A stretch of DNA of 39,454 nucleotides from Pseudonocardia pini (GTDB lineage: Bacteria; Actinomycetota; Actinomycetes; Mycobacteriales; Pseudonocardiaceae), in NCBI RefSeq assembly GCF_013870575.1, contig NZ_JACBXB010000003.1, positions 1-39,454 on the forward strand, written 5' to 3'. This document shows positions 23,406 through 31,975 of the stretch, in pieces; the first letter of the stretch is position 1; every line of letters starts with the position of its first letter. A program made the position numbers and the translations under genes. The notes beneath the pieces are model-generated. The model was not told where the DNA came from. It saw only the letters and a program-made list of their open reading frames with translations, and searched no databases.

Positions 23406-24359
23406 ATGCGGTTCGACGAGAACGCGGACCTGGATACGTCGAACATCGACGACCTGCGCAGGGGCGGGGGCGGCGGCGGGGGCGGCGGCGTCGGGGGACG
23501 CGTGGCGATGGGCGGGGGCGGCCTCGGGATCGTCGGGCTCCTGATCTTCCTGCTGATCTCCTTCCTCGGCGGCGGGGGCAGCGACCCCAGCGGCGGCGGG
23601 TTCGCGCTGCCGAACGGTCTCTCGGGGCTGCAGAGCGGCCAGTCGGCGGACAACACCGAGATCGCGACGGCCTGCCGCACCGGCGCCGACGCGAACAGCA
23701 ACCTCGACTGCGAGGTCACCGCGGTGGTGAACTCGCTCGACGGCTACTGGTCGGACGCCTTCGCCCGGGCAGGCCAGACCTACCAGCCGCCGCGCACCAA
23801 CTTCTTCTCCGGCTCGGTCAGCACCGGCGGCTGCGGCGGCGCGACCTCGGACGTGGGGCCCTTCTACTGCCCCGGCGACTCCGAGGTCTACATCGACCTC
23901 ACCTTCTTCAAGGAGCTCGAGACCCGCTTCGGCGCGCAGGGCGGCCCGTTCGCGCGCGCCTACGTCGTCGCGCACGAGTACGGCCACCACATCCAGAACC
24001 TGCTCGGCACGAACCGGCAGGTCAGGGCGGGTGACAGCGGGCCGACCTCGGGTTCGGTCCGGCTCGAGCTGCAGGCGGACTGCTACGCCGGTGTGTGGGG
24101 CAACCACGCCACCACCACGCCGACGGCCTCGGGTCGCCCGCTGATCCTCGACGTGAACCAGGCCGACGTCGACGCCGCCCTGGACACCGCCGCCCGCATC
24201 GGCGACGACTACATCCAGAGCAACCTCGGCGGCGGACGGGTCGACGAGAGCCAGTTCACGCACGGCAGCTCCGAGCAGCGCGAGAAGTGGTTCATGACGG
24301 GCTTCCAGACCGGCGACCCCGCCCGCTGCGACACCTTCAGCACGAACAACCTCGGCTGA
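23406..24359 (+). CDS. Neutral zinc metallopeptidase (YpfJ family)
   Basis: It has 317 residues, with an ATG start behind GGAGGA. A charged N terminus and glycine run (residues 21-29) precede one membrane helix (LGIVGLLIFLLISFLGGGG). The extracytoplasmic domain has VVAHEYGHHIQNLLG with H190, E191 and H194, and the family pattern LELQADCYAGVWGNHA giving the third zinc ligand. Residues FTHGSSEQREKWFMTGFQTGDPARCDTF are the family's C-terminal hallmark. Substrate unknown; it is probably anchored at the cell surface. The glycine run is encoded by GGC/GGG repeats and may vary in length. Confidence 0.9.
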   Translation: MRFDENADLDTSNIDDLRRGGGGGGGGGVGGRVAMGGGGLGIVGLLIFLLISFLGGGGSDPSGGGFALPNGLSGLQSGQSADNTEIATACRTGADANSNLDCEVTAVVNSLDGYWSDAFARAGQTYQPPRTNFFSGSVSTGGCGGATSDVGPFYCPGDSEVYIDLTFFKELETRFGAQGGPFARAYVVAHEYGHHIQNLLGTNRQVRAGDSGPTSGSVRLELQADCYAGVWGNHATTTPTASGRPLILDVNQADVDAALDTAARIGDDYIQSNLGGGRVDESQFTHGSSEQREKWFMTGFQTGDPARCDTFSTNNLG

Positions 24360-24615
24360 CCACCTCCAACGCCTCGCAGTCGCACCGCGCGCCGAGGGAC
24401 CGCAGGCCGCGGACGAGCGGGTCCCACGGCACGCGGTGCGGTCTCGCCCAGCGCGCGAGCTCGCGGAACGTCCCGCTGCACGCCCGGGCGGACAACGCAC
24501 CGCGCAGGACGCTGCGCAGCGCTCCGACCTGAGTGGGGCTGATCCCCAGGGCCACGGGCAGCAGGTCCGGCCAGCCCGTGATCGGCGGGCGGTCGGGATC
24601 GGGATCTGTGGTCAT
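24337..24615 (-). CDS. DUF2695-like protein
   Basis: It has 92 residues. The C-terminal pattern LRSLGARCDCEALE resembles the conserved end of DUF2695 (a CDCEV-type signature after a short helix), and PLVRGLRSLGA also fits. Its 3' end overlaps the end of the convergent metallopeptidase gene by 23 bases. Function unknown. The family match is by memory of the motif, so moderate confidence. Confidence 0.6.
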   Translation of the reverse strand: MTTDPDPDRPPITGWPDLLPVALGISPTQVGALRSVLRGALSARACSGTFRELARWARPHRVPWDPLVRGLRSLGARCDCEALEVVSRGCSC

Positions 24616-24845
24616 GCCCCGACGGTGCGGTCGACCCCCGACGGTTCCGTGGCCGCGAGCCGGAGGACGGTCGAGTTGTCCACAGCCCGACCGAGAGCAG
24701 CCCGCTCGCCTCGCAGCCCGGACGGCGAGACCCGGCCCTGATCACCGCTTCTGCACCATCGAAGCCGTATGCGGCGCCGGACCCCCCGAAACGGCGATCA
24801 CAGCTCCGACCGAGGACGGCTCCGCTCCCCCTGCGACGCCGAGTC

Positions 24846-25478
24846 TCAGGCCCCGAGAAGACCCGCGAGGTCGGGAGTGTGCCCCTCCACCTGCACCGTC
24901 CAGTCCGGACGGCGGAAGGTCTCGGGAGTGAGGCGCAGCCGGATGTTGCGCACCGGCTTCCCGCGGGGCGAGAGGATCTCGAAGCCGTCCTCCGCATAGC
25001 CGAGGCGGGCGGAGACGGCGAGCGAGGCCGCGTTGTCCGAGAACGCCTCCGACCGGGCGTGCTCCGCGCCCAGCACGTCGAACGCGTAGGACAGGATCGC
25101 CGCCCGCATCTCCGTGCCGAACCCCCGCCCCTGCGCCGAGAGCCCGAGCCACGACCCGGACCCGGTCTCGCGACGCACCGCGAACTCGTCCGCCCGCAGG
25201 GTCTGCACGCCGATCACCCGCCCCTCGGAGCGGACGAGGAAGTTCAGCGCCCACGACTCCGGCGCGAACCTCGCCCGCTCCCGCCAGAAGTGCTGCAGCG
25301 CACCGCGTCCGAGGTACCGCGGGTCCGCATCCGTCCACGGGATCATGAAGGGCATCCGCTCCGGCGGATGGACACCCCGGTACGCGACCTCGACGAGCTC
25401 GGCCAGGCCGCCGTCGTCGTCCGGGCGCAGCTCGAGGCGCGGGGTGCGCAGGACCAGCGCCGACTGTGGCCAGTGCAT
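24846..25478 (-). CDS. GNAT-family N-acetyltransferase (RimJ/RimL type)
   Basis: It has 210 residues. LRTPRLELRPDDDGGLAEL is the usual opening of RimJ/RimL-type acetyltransferases. GSGSWLGLSAQGRGFGTEMRAAILSYAF contains the acetyl-CoA-binding Q/R-x-x-G-x-G/A loop, and SEAFSDNAASLAVSARLGYAEDG is the typical motif B. ATG at 25478 with AGGG seven bases upstream is preferred to a GTG at 25496. The substrate is a protein N terminus or small amine, not determinable here. Confidence 0.9.
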   Translation of the reverse strand: MHWPQSALVLRTPRLELRPDDDGGLAELVEVAYRGVHPPERMPFMIPWTDADPRYLGRGALQHFWRERARFAPESWALNFLVRSEGRVIGVQTLRADEFAVRRETGSGSWLGLSAQGRGFGTEMRAAILSYAFDVLGAEHARSEAFSDNAASLAVSARLGYAEDGFEILSPRGKPVRNIRLRLTPETFRRPDWTVQVEGHTPDLAGLLGA

Positions 25479-25531
25479 GCCGTCACCCTGCCCCACTGCG
25501 CGCGGGCCGACGACCGAATAGCGTCCGGGGC

Positions 25532-26515
25532 ATGCGCGCGATCACGGTGGGCGAGCCCGGTGGGCCCGAGAATCTGCGGTGGACCGAGGTCGAGGACCCG
25601 AAGGCGGGTCCCGGCGAGGTGGTGCTGGACGTGGCGGCCACCGCCGTCAACCGCGCCGACCTGTTGCAGCGGCAGGGCAACTACCCGCCGCCGCCCGGGG
25701 CGTCGGACGTCATCGGCCTGGAGTGCTCCGGGCGGATCGCCGAGGTCGGCCCCGAGGTCACGGGCTGGTCGGCCGGCGACGAGGTCTGCGCCCTGCTCGC
25801 AGGCGGCGGCTATGCGCAGAAGGTGGCCGTGCCCGCGGCGCAGCTGCTGCCGGTGCCGCAGGGCGTCGACCTCGTCGTCGCCGGGTCGCTGCCCGAGGTC
25901 GCGTGCACCGTGTACTCCAACGTCGTGCAGTTCGCGCAGCTGCGCGGGGGCCAGACCTTCCTGGTGCACGGCGGCAGCAGCGGCATCGGCACCCACGCCA
26001 TCCAGGTCGCCAAGGCGCTCGGCGCCCGCGTGGCGGTCACCGCCAACCCCGCGCGGTTCGACGTCTGCCGCGAGCTCGGCGCGGACATCGTGATCGACTA
26101 CGACGGCGACGTCCCCGAGGAGCTGAAGAAGGCCACCGACGGCCACGGCGCCGACGTCATCCTGGACAACATGGGGGCCAAGGGGCTCAAGGCGAACGTC
26201 GCCGCGCTGGCGACCGACGGCCGGCTCATGGTCATCGGGATGCAGGGCGGGGTGAAGGCCGAGCTGAACCTCGGTGCGCTGCTGACCAAGCGCGCGAGCG
26301 TGACCGCGATGAGCCTGCGCGGACGGCCGGTGGACGGGCCGCAGGGCAAGGCCGCCGTCGTCGAGGGGGTGCGGGACCGGATCTGGCCGCTCGTGGCCGA
26401 CGGCCGGGTGAAGCCCGTCGTGCACGCCCGGTTCCCGTTGGCCGAGGCCGCCGAGGCCCACCGCACGCTGGACGCGGGCGGCGTCGTCGGGAAGCTCCTG
26501 TTGGTGAACGAGTAG
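25532..26515 (+). CDS. NAD(P)H quinone oxidoreductase, PIG3 family
   Basis: It has 327 residues. It is a zinc-independent medium-chain dehydrogenase: N-terminal GroES-like domain (VNRADLLQRQGNYPPPPGAS, DVIGLECSGRIAEVG), then the Rossmann domain with FLVHGGSSGIGTHAIQVAKALGA binding NADPH. GADVILDNMGAKGLKANVAAL and GRLMVIGMQGG are typical of TP53I3/PIG3-like quinone reductases. No zinc ligands are visible. A similar oxidoreductase gene lies near bpa in mycobacteria (Rv3777), supporting conserved order. Confidence 0.9.
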   Translation: MRAITVGEPGGPENLRWTEVEDPKAGPGEVVLDVAATAVNRADLLQRQGNYPPPPGASDVIGLECSGRIAEVGPEVTGWSAGDEVCALLAGGGYAQKVAVPAAQLLPVPQGVDLVVAGSLPEVACTVYSNVVQFAQLRGGQTFLVHGGSSGIGTHAIQVAKALGARVAVTANPARFDVCRELGADIVIDYDGDVPEELKKATDGHGADVILDNMGAKGLKANVAALATDGRLMVIGMQGGVKAELNLGALLTKRASVTAMSLRGRPVDGPQGKAAVVEGVRDRIWPLVADGRVKPVVHARFPLAEAAEAHRTLDAGGVVGKLLLVNE

Positions 26516-26556
26516 GCGCACGGGCGGCCGTCGGTGCGGCGGGCCATGATGGGGGC

Positions 26557-27111
26557 ATGACCGCACCAGAGGACAACGACGGGCAGCAGCAGGTCATGGT
26601 CGTCGGGCCGGACGGGCGCCCGGTCGGCATGACCACCGTGCCCCAGGGGGACGACGCCGAGGACGCAGGCGGCGGCATCGGCGGGATGGTCGAGCAGCCC
26701 GCGAAGGTCATGCGGATCGGCACCATGATCAAGCAGCTGCTGGAGGAGGTCCGGGCCGCCCCGCTCGACGAGGCCTCCCGCGCCCGCCTGCGCGAGATCC
26801 ACGAGAACTCCATCAAAGAGCTCGAGGAGGGCCTGGCCCCGGAGCTGCGCGAGGAGCTGAACCGGCTCTCGCTGCCGTTCACGGACGACTCGGTCCCCAG
26901 CGAGGGCGAGCTGCGCATCGCGCAAGCCCAGCTGGTGGGCTGGTTGGAGGGCCTGTTCCACGGCATCCAGACGGCGTTGTTCGCCCAGCAGATGGCCGCC
27001 CGCGCGCAGTTGGAGCAGATGCGCCGCGGCCTCCCGCCGGGCATCGGCGGGGCCCAGGTGCCGGGGCAGATGCCGGAGGGTGGCGGCCGGGGCACCGGTC
27101 AGTACCTCTAG
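26557..27111 (+). CDS. bpa: Bacterial proteasome activator Bpa (PafE)
   Basis: It has 184 residues. The central helical bundle (IGTMIKQLLEEVRAAPLDEASRARLREIHENSIKELEEGL ... LRIAQAQLVGWLEGLFHGIQ) and the last four residues GQYL identify Bpa, the ATP-independent activator that docks this C-terminal motif into the 20S proteasome and forms a dodecameric ring. The acidic N terminus is disordered. It implies that the host has a proteasome. The M. tuberculosis homologue is Rv3780, directly before the galactan export genes, as here. Confidence 0.93.
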   Translation: MTAPEDNDGQQQVMVVGPDGRPVGMTTVPQGDDAEDAGGGIGGMVEQPAKVMRIGTMIKQLLEEVRAAPLDEASRARLREIHENSIKELEEGLAPELREELNRLSLPFTDDSVPSEGELRIAQAQLVGWLEGLFHGIQTALFAQQMAARAQLEQMRRGLPPGIGGAQVPGQMPEGGGRGTGQYL

Positions 27112-27186
27112 CCGGGTGTCTTCCCAGGTCGCGGGCGGTGTGCCACCGCTCGCGAGGGGCCGTCGGGGCGTCGGTACCCTCGTCGA

Positions 27187-28059
27187 GTGGCCGTGACCGT
27201 GGACGACAGCACCGCCGGGCGTGAGCGCCCGGTGATCGCCGACGCGCCCGGGTCGCGCAGCTGGTCCCGGGCGTTCGGCGACCTGTCGGCGGGCTGGCGG
27301 CAGCGCGCGCTGTGGGGCCACCTCGGCTGGCAGGACATCAAGCAGCGCTACCGCCGGTCGGTGCTCGGTCCGCTGTGGATCAGCATCAGCATGGGCGTGA
27401 TCGCGCTCGGGCTGGGCATCCTCTACTCGCTGCTGTTCCAGGTCGACATCAAGGAGTTCCTGCCGCACGTCGCGGTCGGGCTGTTGATCTGGAACTTCAT
27501 CTCCGGATGCATCCTCGAGGGCAGCGAGGTCTTCATCGCCAACGAGGGACTGATCAAGTTCCTCCCGGCGCCGCTGTCCCTGCACGTCTACCGCCTCGTC
27601 TGGCGGCAGACACTGTTCTTCCTACACAACCTGGTGATCTGGGCGATCCTCATGGTCGTCTTCCCGCACCCGCTGGGCTGGTCGCTGCTGCTCGCGCTCC
27701 CCGCGTTCGCGCTGCTGGCCGTCAACGGCGGCTGGATCGCCATCCTCTCCGGCATCCTGGCGACCCGGTTCCGGGACATCCCCCCGATCATCGCCAGCGT
27801 CGTCCAGCTGCTCTTCTACATGACGCCGATCGTCTGGTCGGTGGACATCCTGGGTGACAACCCGGCGGTGCGGGAGCGCGCTTCGCTGGTGGAGATCAAC
27901 CCGCTGTACCACTTCCTGGAGATCGTGCGCGCTCCCCTGCTCGGCCAGGGGATCGAGCCGCGGTCCTGGCTCGTGGTCGGCGTGATCACGGTCGTCGGCT
28001 GGGGCGTCGGGTTGCTCTGCATGCGCAACTACCGGGCCCGCGTGGCCTACTGGGTGTGA
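27187..28059 (+). CDS. wzm: ABC transporter permease for galactan export (Wzm)
   Basis: It has 290 residues and a GTG start. It is an ABC-2 polysaccharide exporter permease with about six membrane helices (for example LWISISMGVIALGLGILYSLLF and FALLAVNGGWIAILSGILAT) and the motif DIKQRYRRSVLGPLWI at the cytoplasmic amphipathic helix. RFRDIPPIIASVVQLLFYMTPIVW is the conserved C-terminal motif. With the next gene it would move lipid-linked galactan across the membrane for cell-wall arabinogalactan, as Rv3783 does in M. tuberculosis. The ATPase gene overlaps it by four bases. Confidence 0.92.
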   Translation: MAVTVDDSTAGRERPVIADAPGSRSWSRAFGDLSAGWRQRALWGHLGWQDIKQRYRRSVLGPLWISISMGVIALGLGILYSLLFQVDIKEFLPHVAVGLLIWNFISGCILEGSEVFIANEGLIKFLPAPLSLHVYRLVWRQTLFFLHNLVIWAILMVVFPHPLGWSLLLALPAFALLAVNGGWIAILSGILATRFRDIPPIIASVVQLLFYMTPIVWSVDILGDNPAVRERASLVEINPLYHFLEIVRAPLLGQGIEPRSWLVVGVITVVGWGVGLLCMRNYRARVAYWV

Positions 28060-28838
28060 GTATGGAACCGAGCATCGACCTCGACCGCGCCTGCGTGGAC
28101 TTCCCGATCTTCGACGCCAAGTCGCGCTCGCTCAAGAAGTCCGTGCTGGGCAAGGCGGGGGGCCGGATCGGCACCGAGTCCAAGGTGCCGATCATCGAGG
28201 CGCTGCGGGAGATCACCATCGCGCTGCGCAAGGGCGACCGGGTCGCGCTCGTCGGGCACAACGGAGCGGGCAAGACCACCCTCCTGCGGCTCATGGCGGG
28301 CATCTACGAGCCCACCCGCGGGCGGGCCGCCGTCCGCGGCAAGGTCGCGCCGATCTTCGATCTCGCCGTGGGCATGGACCCGGAGATCTCGGGGCTGGAC
28401 AACATCATCATCCGTGGGCTGTTCCTGGGTATGACGCGCAAGGAGATGGAGGCGCGGATCGACGACATCGCCGCCTTCACCGAGCTCGGCGACTACCTCG
28501 AGATGCCGCTGCGCACCTACTCCACCGGCATGCGGGTGCGGCTGGCGCTCGGCGTCGTGACCAGCATCGACCCGGAGATCCTGCTGCTCGACGAGGGCAT
28601 CGGGGCCGTCGACGCCGAGTTCCTCGCCAAGGCCCGCGGGCGGCTCAACGAGCTGGTCGAGCGCTCCGGCGTCCTCGTGTTCGCCTCCCACTCGGACGAG
28701 TTCCTCGCCGACCTCTGCGACACGGCGATCTGGATGGAGCACGGCACGATCAAGGAGTTCGGCCCGCTGCGCGAGGTGCTGCACCACTACAAGGGGCGGG
28801 ACGTGCTGGCCGACCACTACGCGCGCCGCGACTCGTGA
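28056..28838 (+). CDS. wzt: ABC transporter ATPase for galactan export (Wzt)
   Basis: It has 260 residues from GTG at 28056; ATG at 28062 is an alternative. Walker A GHNGAGKTT, signature YSTGMRVRLALGVV, Walker B EILLLDEGIGAVD and H-loop ASHS are all present. It ends soon after the ATPase core, so it lacks the C-terminal carbohydrate-binding domain of O-antigen Wzt proteins, as in mycobacterial Rv3781. The start overlaps the permease stop and the stop overlaps the glycosyltransferase start, so the three are one translational unit. Confidence 0.93.
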   Translation: MSMEPSIDLDRACVDFPIFDAKSRSLKKSVLGKAGGRIGTESKVPIIEALREITIALRKGDRVALVGHNGAGKTTLLRLMAGIYEPTRGRAAVRGKVAPIFDLAVGMDPEISGLDNIIIRGLFLGMTRKEMEARIDDIAAFTELGDYLEMPLRTYSTGMRVRLALGVVTSIDPEILLLDEGIGAVDAEFLAKARGRLNELVERSGVLVFASHSDEFLADLCDTAIWMEHGTIKEFGPLREVLHHYKGRDVLADHYARRDS

Positions 28839-29755
28839 GCGCGCTGCCCCCGGGGTCGGTCGTCGCCGTCGTCGTCACGCGGCACCGCACGGAGCTGCTG
28901 GTCGACTCGCTCGCCGCGATCGCGAAGCAGACCCACCCGGTCGCGCACCTGATCGTCGTCGACAACGGGCCGGACCAGCCCGCGCGCGAGGTCGTCGAGG
29001 CCTGCGGGGTCCCCGCGACCTGGCTGCCCTCCTGGCACAACCTCGGGGGCGCGGGCGGGTTCGCGCTCGGCATGCTCCAGGCCCTCGCGCTCGGCGCGGA
29101 CTGGGTCTGGCTGGGCGACGACGACGGGCACGCCGGATCCGAGACCGCGCTGGAGACCCTGCTCGAGGTCGCCGAGCGGCGGGGGCTCGCGGCCGTCTCC
29201 CCGGTCGTCGCGGACAAGGCGGACCCGGACCGGCTGGCCTTCCCGCTCCGCCGGGGCCTGACCTGGCACCGCACCCGCACGGCCCTGCTGGAGGCGGACG
29301 GCGAGGGTGACGCCGAGCTGCTGCCCGGCATCGCCTCGTTCTTCAACGGGGCGCTGCTGCGCGCCTCGACCCTCGACGTGATCGGCGTGCCGGACCTGCG
29401 GCTCTTCGTACGGGGGGACGAGGTGGAGTTCCACCGTCGGCTCGTGCGCTCGGGGCTGCCCTTCGGGACGGCGCTCGCGCCGACCTACCTCCACCCGCAG
29501 GGCGGGGAGGAGTTCAAGCCGATGCTCGGAGGCAGGCTGCACGCCCAGGATCCCGAGGACGCGACCAAGCGGTACTACACCTACCGCAACCGCGGGTACC
29601 TGATGAGCCAGCCGGGGATGCGGCGGATCGGGCTGCTGGAGGTGCCGCGGTTCGCCTGGTACTTCCTGGTCACGAAGAAGAGCCCGCGGGAGTTCCTGGC
29701 GTGGCTGCGGCTGCTCAACCGGGGGCGTGCCGAGCGGTTCCACCGCGCCCCGTGA
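28835..29755 (+). CDS. glfT1: Galactofuranosyltransferase GlfT1
   Basis: It has 306 residues, GTG start overlapping the previous stop (GTGA). A GT-A fold family 2 enzyme: VVAVVVTRHRTELL, IVVDNGPD, the metal-binding WLGDDDGHAG, LLPGIASFFNGALLR and VRGDEVEFHRRLVRSGLPFG are characteristic of GlfT1 (Rv3782), which adds the first galactofuranose residues to the rhamnosyl linker of arabinogalactan. Position between the exporter genes and GtrA matches that pathway. It is probably at the inner membrane face with the exporter. Confidence 0.92.
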   Translation: MSALPPGSVVAVVVTRHRTELLVDSLAAIAKQTHPVAHLIVVDNGPDQPAREVVEACGVPATWLPSWHNLGGAGGFALGMLQALALGADWVWLGDDDGHAGSETALETLLEVAERRGLAAVSPVVADKADPDRLAFPLRRGLTWHRTRTALLEADGEGDAELLPGIASFFNGALLRASTLDVIGVPDLRLFVRGDEVEFHRRLVRSGLPFGTALAPTYLHPQGGEEFKPMLGGRLHAQDPEDATKRYYTYRNRGYLMSQPGMRRIGLLEVPRFAWYFLVTKKSPREFLAWLRLLNRGRAERFHRAP

Positions 29756-29789
29756 GCCGGTCGTCTCACGCCCTCGCTACCCTCGTCCC

Positions 29790-30212
29790 GTGACCGCGAC
29801 CCCGGCCGAGCAGGCACCGCCGCAGCACGGGCTCGTGGCACAGCTGCTGCGGTTCGCCGCGGTCGGCGGCGTCTCCGCCCTGGTGGACTTCGGGATCTAC
29901 CACCTGATCCTCGCGCTCGACGCCCCGACGTGGCTCGCCCGCGCGATCTCGTTCATCTGCGGCACCACCACGGCGTACTTCCTCAACAAGCGGTTCACCT
30001 TCGGCGAGGCCGCCGGGGGCCGGGGGCGCCTGGCCGGGTTCGTCCTCCTCTACGCCACGACCTTCGGGATCGCGGTCGGGGTGAACGCGCTGGCGCTGTA
30101 CCTGCTGCCGGACATCGCCTTCAAGGCCTCCATCGCCTGGGTGATCTCGCAGGGCACCGCCACCGCCATCAACTTCGTCATGCTCCGCACGGTGGTCTTC
30201 CGCTCCCGCTGA
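29790..30212 (+). CDS. GtrA-family membrane protein
   Basis: It has 140 residues, GTG start. Four membrane helices with the family pattern QLLRFAAVGGVSALVDFGIYHLIL, FICGTTTAYFLNKRFTFGE and INFVMLRTVVFR. GtrA proteins flip or anchor lipid-linked sugar intermediates; in mycobacteria Rv3789 serves arabinogalactan synthesis. The neighbouring galactan genes support the same role. Confidence 0.88.
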   Translation: MTATPAEQAPPQHGLVAQLLRFAAVGGVSALVDFGIYHLILALDAPTWLARAISFICGTTTAYFLNKRFTFGEAAGGRGRLAGFVLLYATTFGIAVGVNALALYLLPDIAFKASIAWVISQGTATAINFVMLRTVVFRSR

Positions 30213-30235
30213 CCGTCACCTGACAGCTGAGCCGC

Positions 30236-30990
30236 CCGCGAGTCCCCCACTTTCGACGCGCGAGTCGGACGGCGCGAGAGCCGGGGTGTCCGACTCGCGG
30301 GCGGTGGTCTCGGATCCGCAGGCCGTGGTGTCCAACTCGCACCCGCGAGTCCCCCACTTTCGACGCGCGAGTCGGACGGCGCGAGAGCCGAGATGTCCAA
30401 CTCGCGGGCCGTGCCGTCCAACTCACGGGCCGTGACGTCCAACTCGCGGGCCGTGGCGTCGGACTCGCGCCCGCGAGTCCCCCACCTTCGACGCGCGAGT
30501 CGGACGGCGTGGGAGCTGGGATGTCCGACTCGCGGGCGGTCGTGTCGGATCCGCAGGCCGTGGCGTCGGACTTGCGCGCCGTTGTGTACGACTCGCGCCC
30601 GCGAGTCCCCCACTCTCGACGCGCGAGTCGGACGGCGCGAAAGCCGGGATGTCCGACTCGCGGGCGGTCGTGTCGGACTCGCACGTGGTCGTGTCCGACT
30701 CGCCGGCCGTCGTGTCCGACTCGCGGGTTCTGGTGTCCGGCTTGCGGGCCGTGGCGTCGGACTCGCGGGCCGTGGTGTCCGACTCGCGGGCCCTCGTGTC
30801 CGACTCGCGCGTCGAGGGTGGGGGACTCGCGGGCTGTGGTGTCCGACTCGCGGGCCCTCGTGTCCGACTCGCGCGTCGAGGGTGGGGGACTCGCGGGTTC
30901 TGGTGTCGGACTCGCGGGCTGTGGTGTCCGACTCGCGGGGTCTGGGTGTCCGGCTCGCGGGCCCTGGTGACTGACTTGCGGGTGGTCGGT
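30236..30990. repeat. 21-bp-periodic intergenic repeat array with a change of polarity
   Basis: About 750 bases are made of degenerate units built on GTCCGACTCGCGGG, repeating every 21 bases for long runs (for example 30649-30815). A longer motif, GCGAGTCCCCCAC followed by TTCGACGCGCGAGTCGGAC, starts at 30238, 30345, 30474 and 30601, and reappears inverted at 30818 and 30882. Frames stay open on both strands because 21 is a multiple of three, but they encode only low-complexity V-S-D-S-R-A-type strings, so this is treated as non-coding. It lies between gtrA and the next operon. Confidence 0.85.
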
Positions 30991-31061
30991 CGGGGCGGGG
31001 TTTCCTCTCCATCCACTTTGCGGTACAAAGTAGCTGTCATCGCAGACTGGTTGGGGGAGCA

Positions 31062-31673
31062 ATGCACGAGCTCGAGGATCGGGAGCCCAGTGGGCCCGCG
31101 GACGCGTTGGAGATCATCCGGGCCCAGCAGGCCGAGACCGCAGCGCGGATCGGGCCGCGGGTCGGGTACTTCTTCCTGATCTGGGGCGGGGCGTGGCTGG
31201 TCATCGGCGTCCTCTACTTCCTCGCCGGGATCGGGACCGTGCCGGGCGGTGTCGCGAGCTGGGGGACGTTCGCGCTCGTCGTCGTCGGGATCGCGAGCAG
31301 CGCGCTGGTGGGGATCCGCAGCGGCCGCGGGATCGCGGGCGGCTCGGCGAAGCAGGGCATGCTCTACGGGCTCACCTGGCCCGTCGTGATGATCGGCCTC
31401 GGGGTGCTGGTCGGGGCGATGGCCGGGCCCCTCGGGCTGACCGGCACCCAGCTCGGCCTGCTGGTCCCCGCGTTGTTCGCGTTCGTCGTCGGGGCGCTGT
31501 ACGCGCTGAGCGGGGCGGTCTGGACGTACGTGCCGAACTTCGTCACCGGGTTGTGGGTGATGGCCGTCGGGGCGGGGTCGGTGTTCGTGGGGCTGCCTGC
31601 GAACTCGCTGGTCCTGGGGGTGGGCGTCGGAGGGGCGCTGCTGGTCGTGGGGGCCTGGGAGCTGCGCCGGTGA
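31062..31673 (+). CDS. Multi-pass membrane protein
   Basis: It has 203 residues with an N-terminal acidic stretch and about five to six membrane helices (FFLIWGGAWLVIGVLYFLAG, FALVVVGIASSALVGI, LVPALFAFVVGALYALSGAV, LVLGVGVGGALLVVGAWEL). It is the first gene of an operon with a winged-helix regulator and an ABC-2 transporter; the stop overlaps the next start (GTGA). Such proteins often accompany PadR-like or HTH_34-type regulators as putative sensors. No known family is recognised with certainty. Confidence 0.75.
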   Translation: MHELEDREPSGPADALEIIRAQQAETAARIGPRVGYFFLIWGGAWLVIGVLYFLAGIGTVPGGVASWGTFALVVVGIASSALVGIRSGRGIAGGSAKQGMLYGLTWPVVMIGLGVLVGAMAGPLGLTGTQLGLLVPALFAFVVGALYALSGAVWTYVPNFVTGLWVMAVGAGSVFVGLPANSLVLGVGVGGALLVVGAWELRR

Positions 31674-31975
31674 CCGGGATCCCCCAGCTCGATCCCGTCA
31701 TCCACGCCCAGGCCCGGCTGCGGGTGACCGCCACCCTCGCCACGCTCGCCGAGGGCGACCGGATCACCTTCCCGCGCCTGCAGGAGCTGCTGGACATGAC
31801 CGCGGGAAACCTCTCCACCCATCTGCGCAAGCTCGAGGAGGCGGAGTACGTGCTGATCACCAAGGCCCACGAACGCCGGACGCCGGTGACCTACGTCGAG
31901 CTGACCCGCCGCGGCCGCCGCGCGTTCGAGGAGTACACCGAGGCGCTCCGCTCGCTGCTCGGCGGCCCGTCGTGA
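31670..31975 (+). CDS. Winged-helix transcriptional regulator
   Basis: It has 101 residues, GTG start overlapping the upstream stop. ITFPRLQELLDMTAGNLSTHLRKLEEAEYVLITKAHERRTPVTYVELTRRGRRAFEEY is a compact ArsR/MarR-like winged helix, of the kind (HTH_34/DUF) that binds DNA as a dimer. It lacks the extra ligand domain. Located between the membrane protein and transporter genes, it probably controls this operon. Confidence 0.85.
   Translation: MTGIPQLDPVIHAQARLRVTATLATLAEGDRITFPRLQELLDMTAGNLSTHLRKLEEAEYVLITKAHERRTPVTYVELTRRGRRAFEEYTEALRSLLGGPS

Noticed and set aside
30236-30990. CRISPR array
   Set aside because: The units are contiguous, degenerate and lack unique spacers, and no cas genes are present.
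30393-31179. Several long open frames on both strands within the repeat array, encoding V-S-D-S-R-A-type strings
   Set aside because: The frames stay open only because the repeat unit is 21 bases; sequence is low-complexity and no ribosome site or domain is seen.
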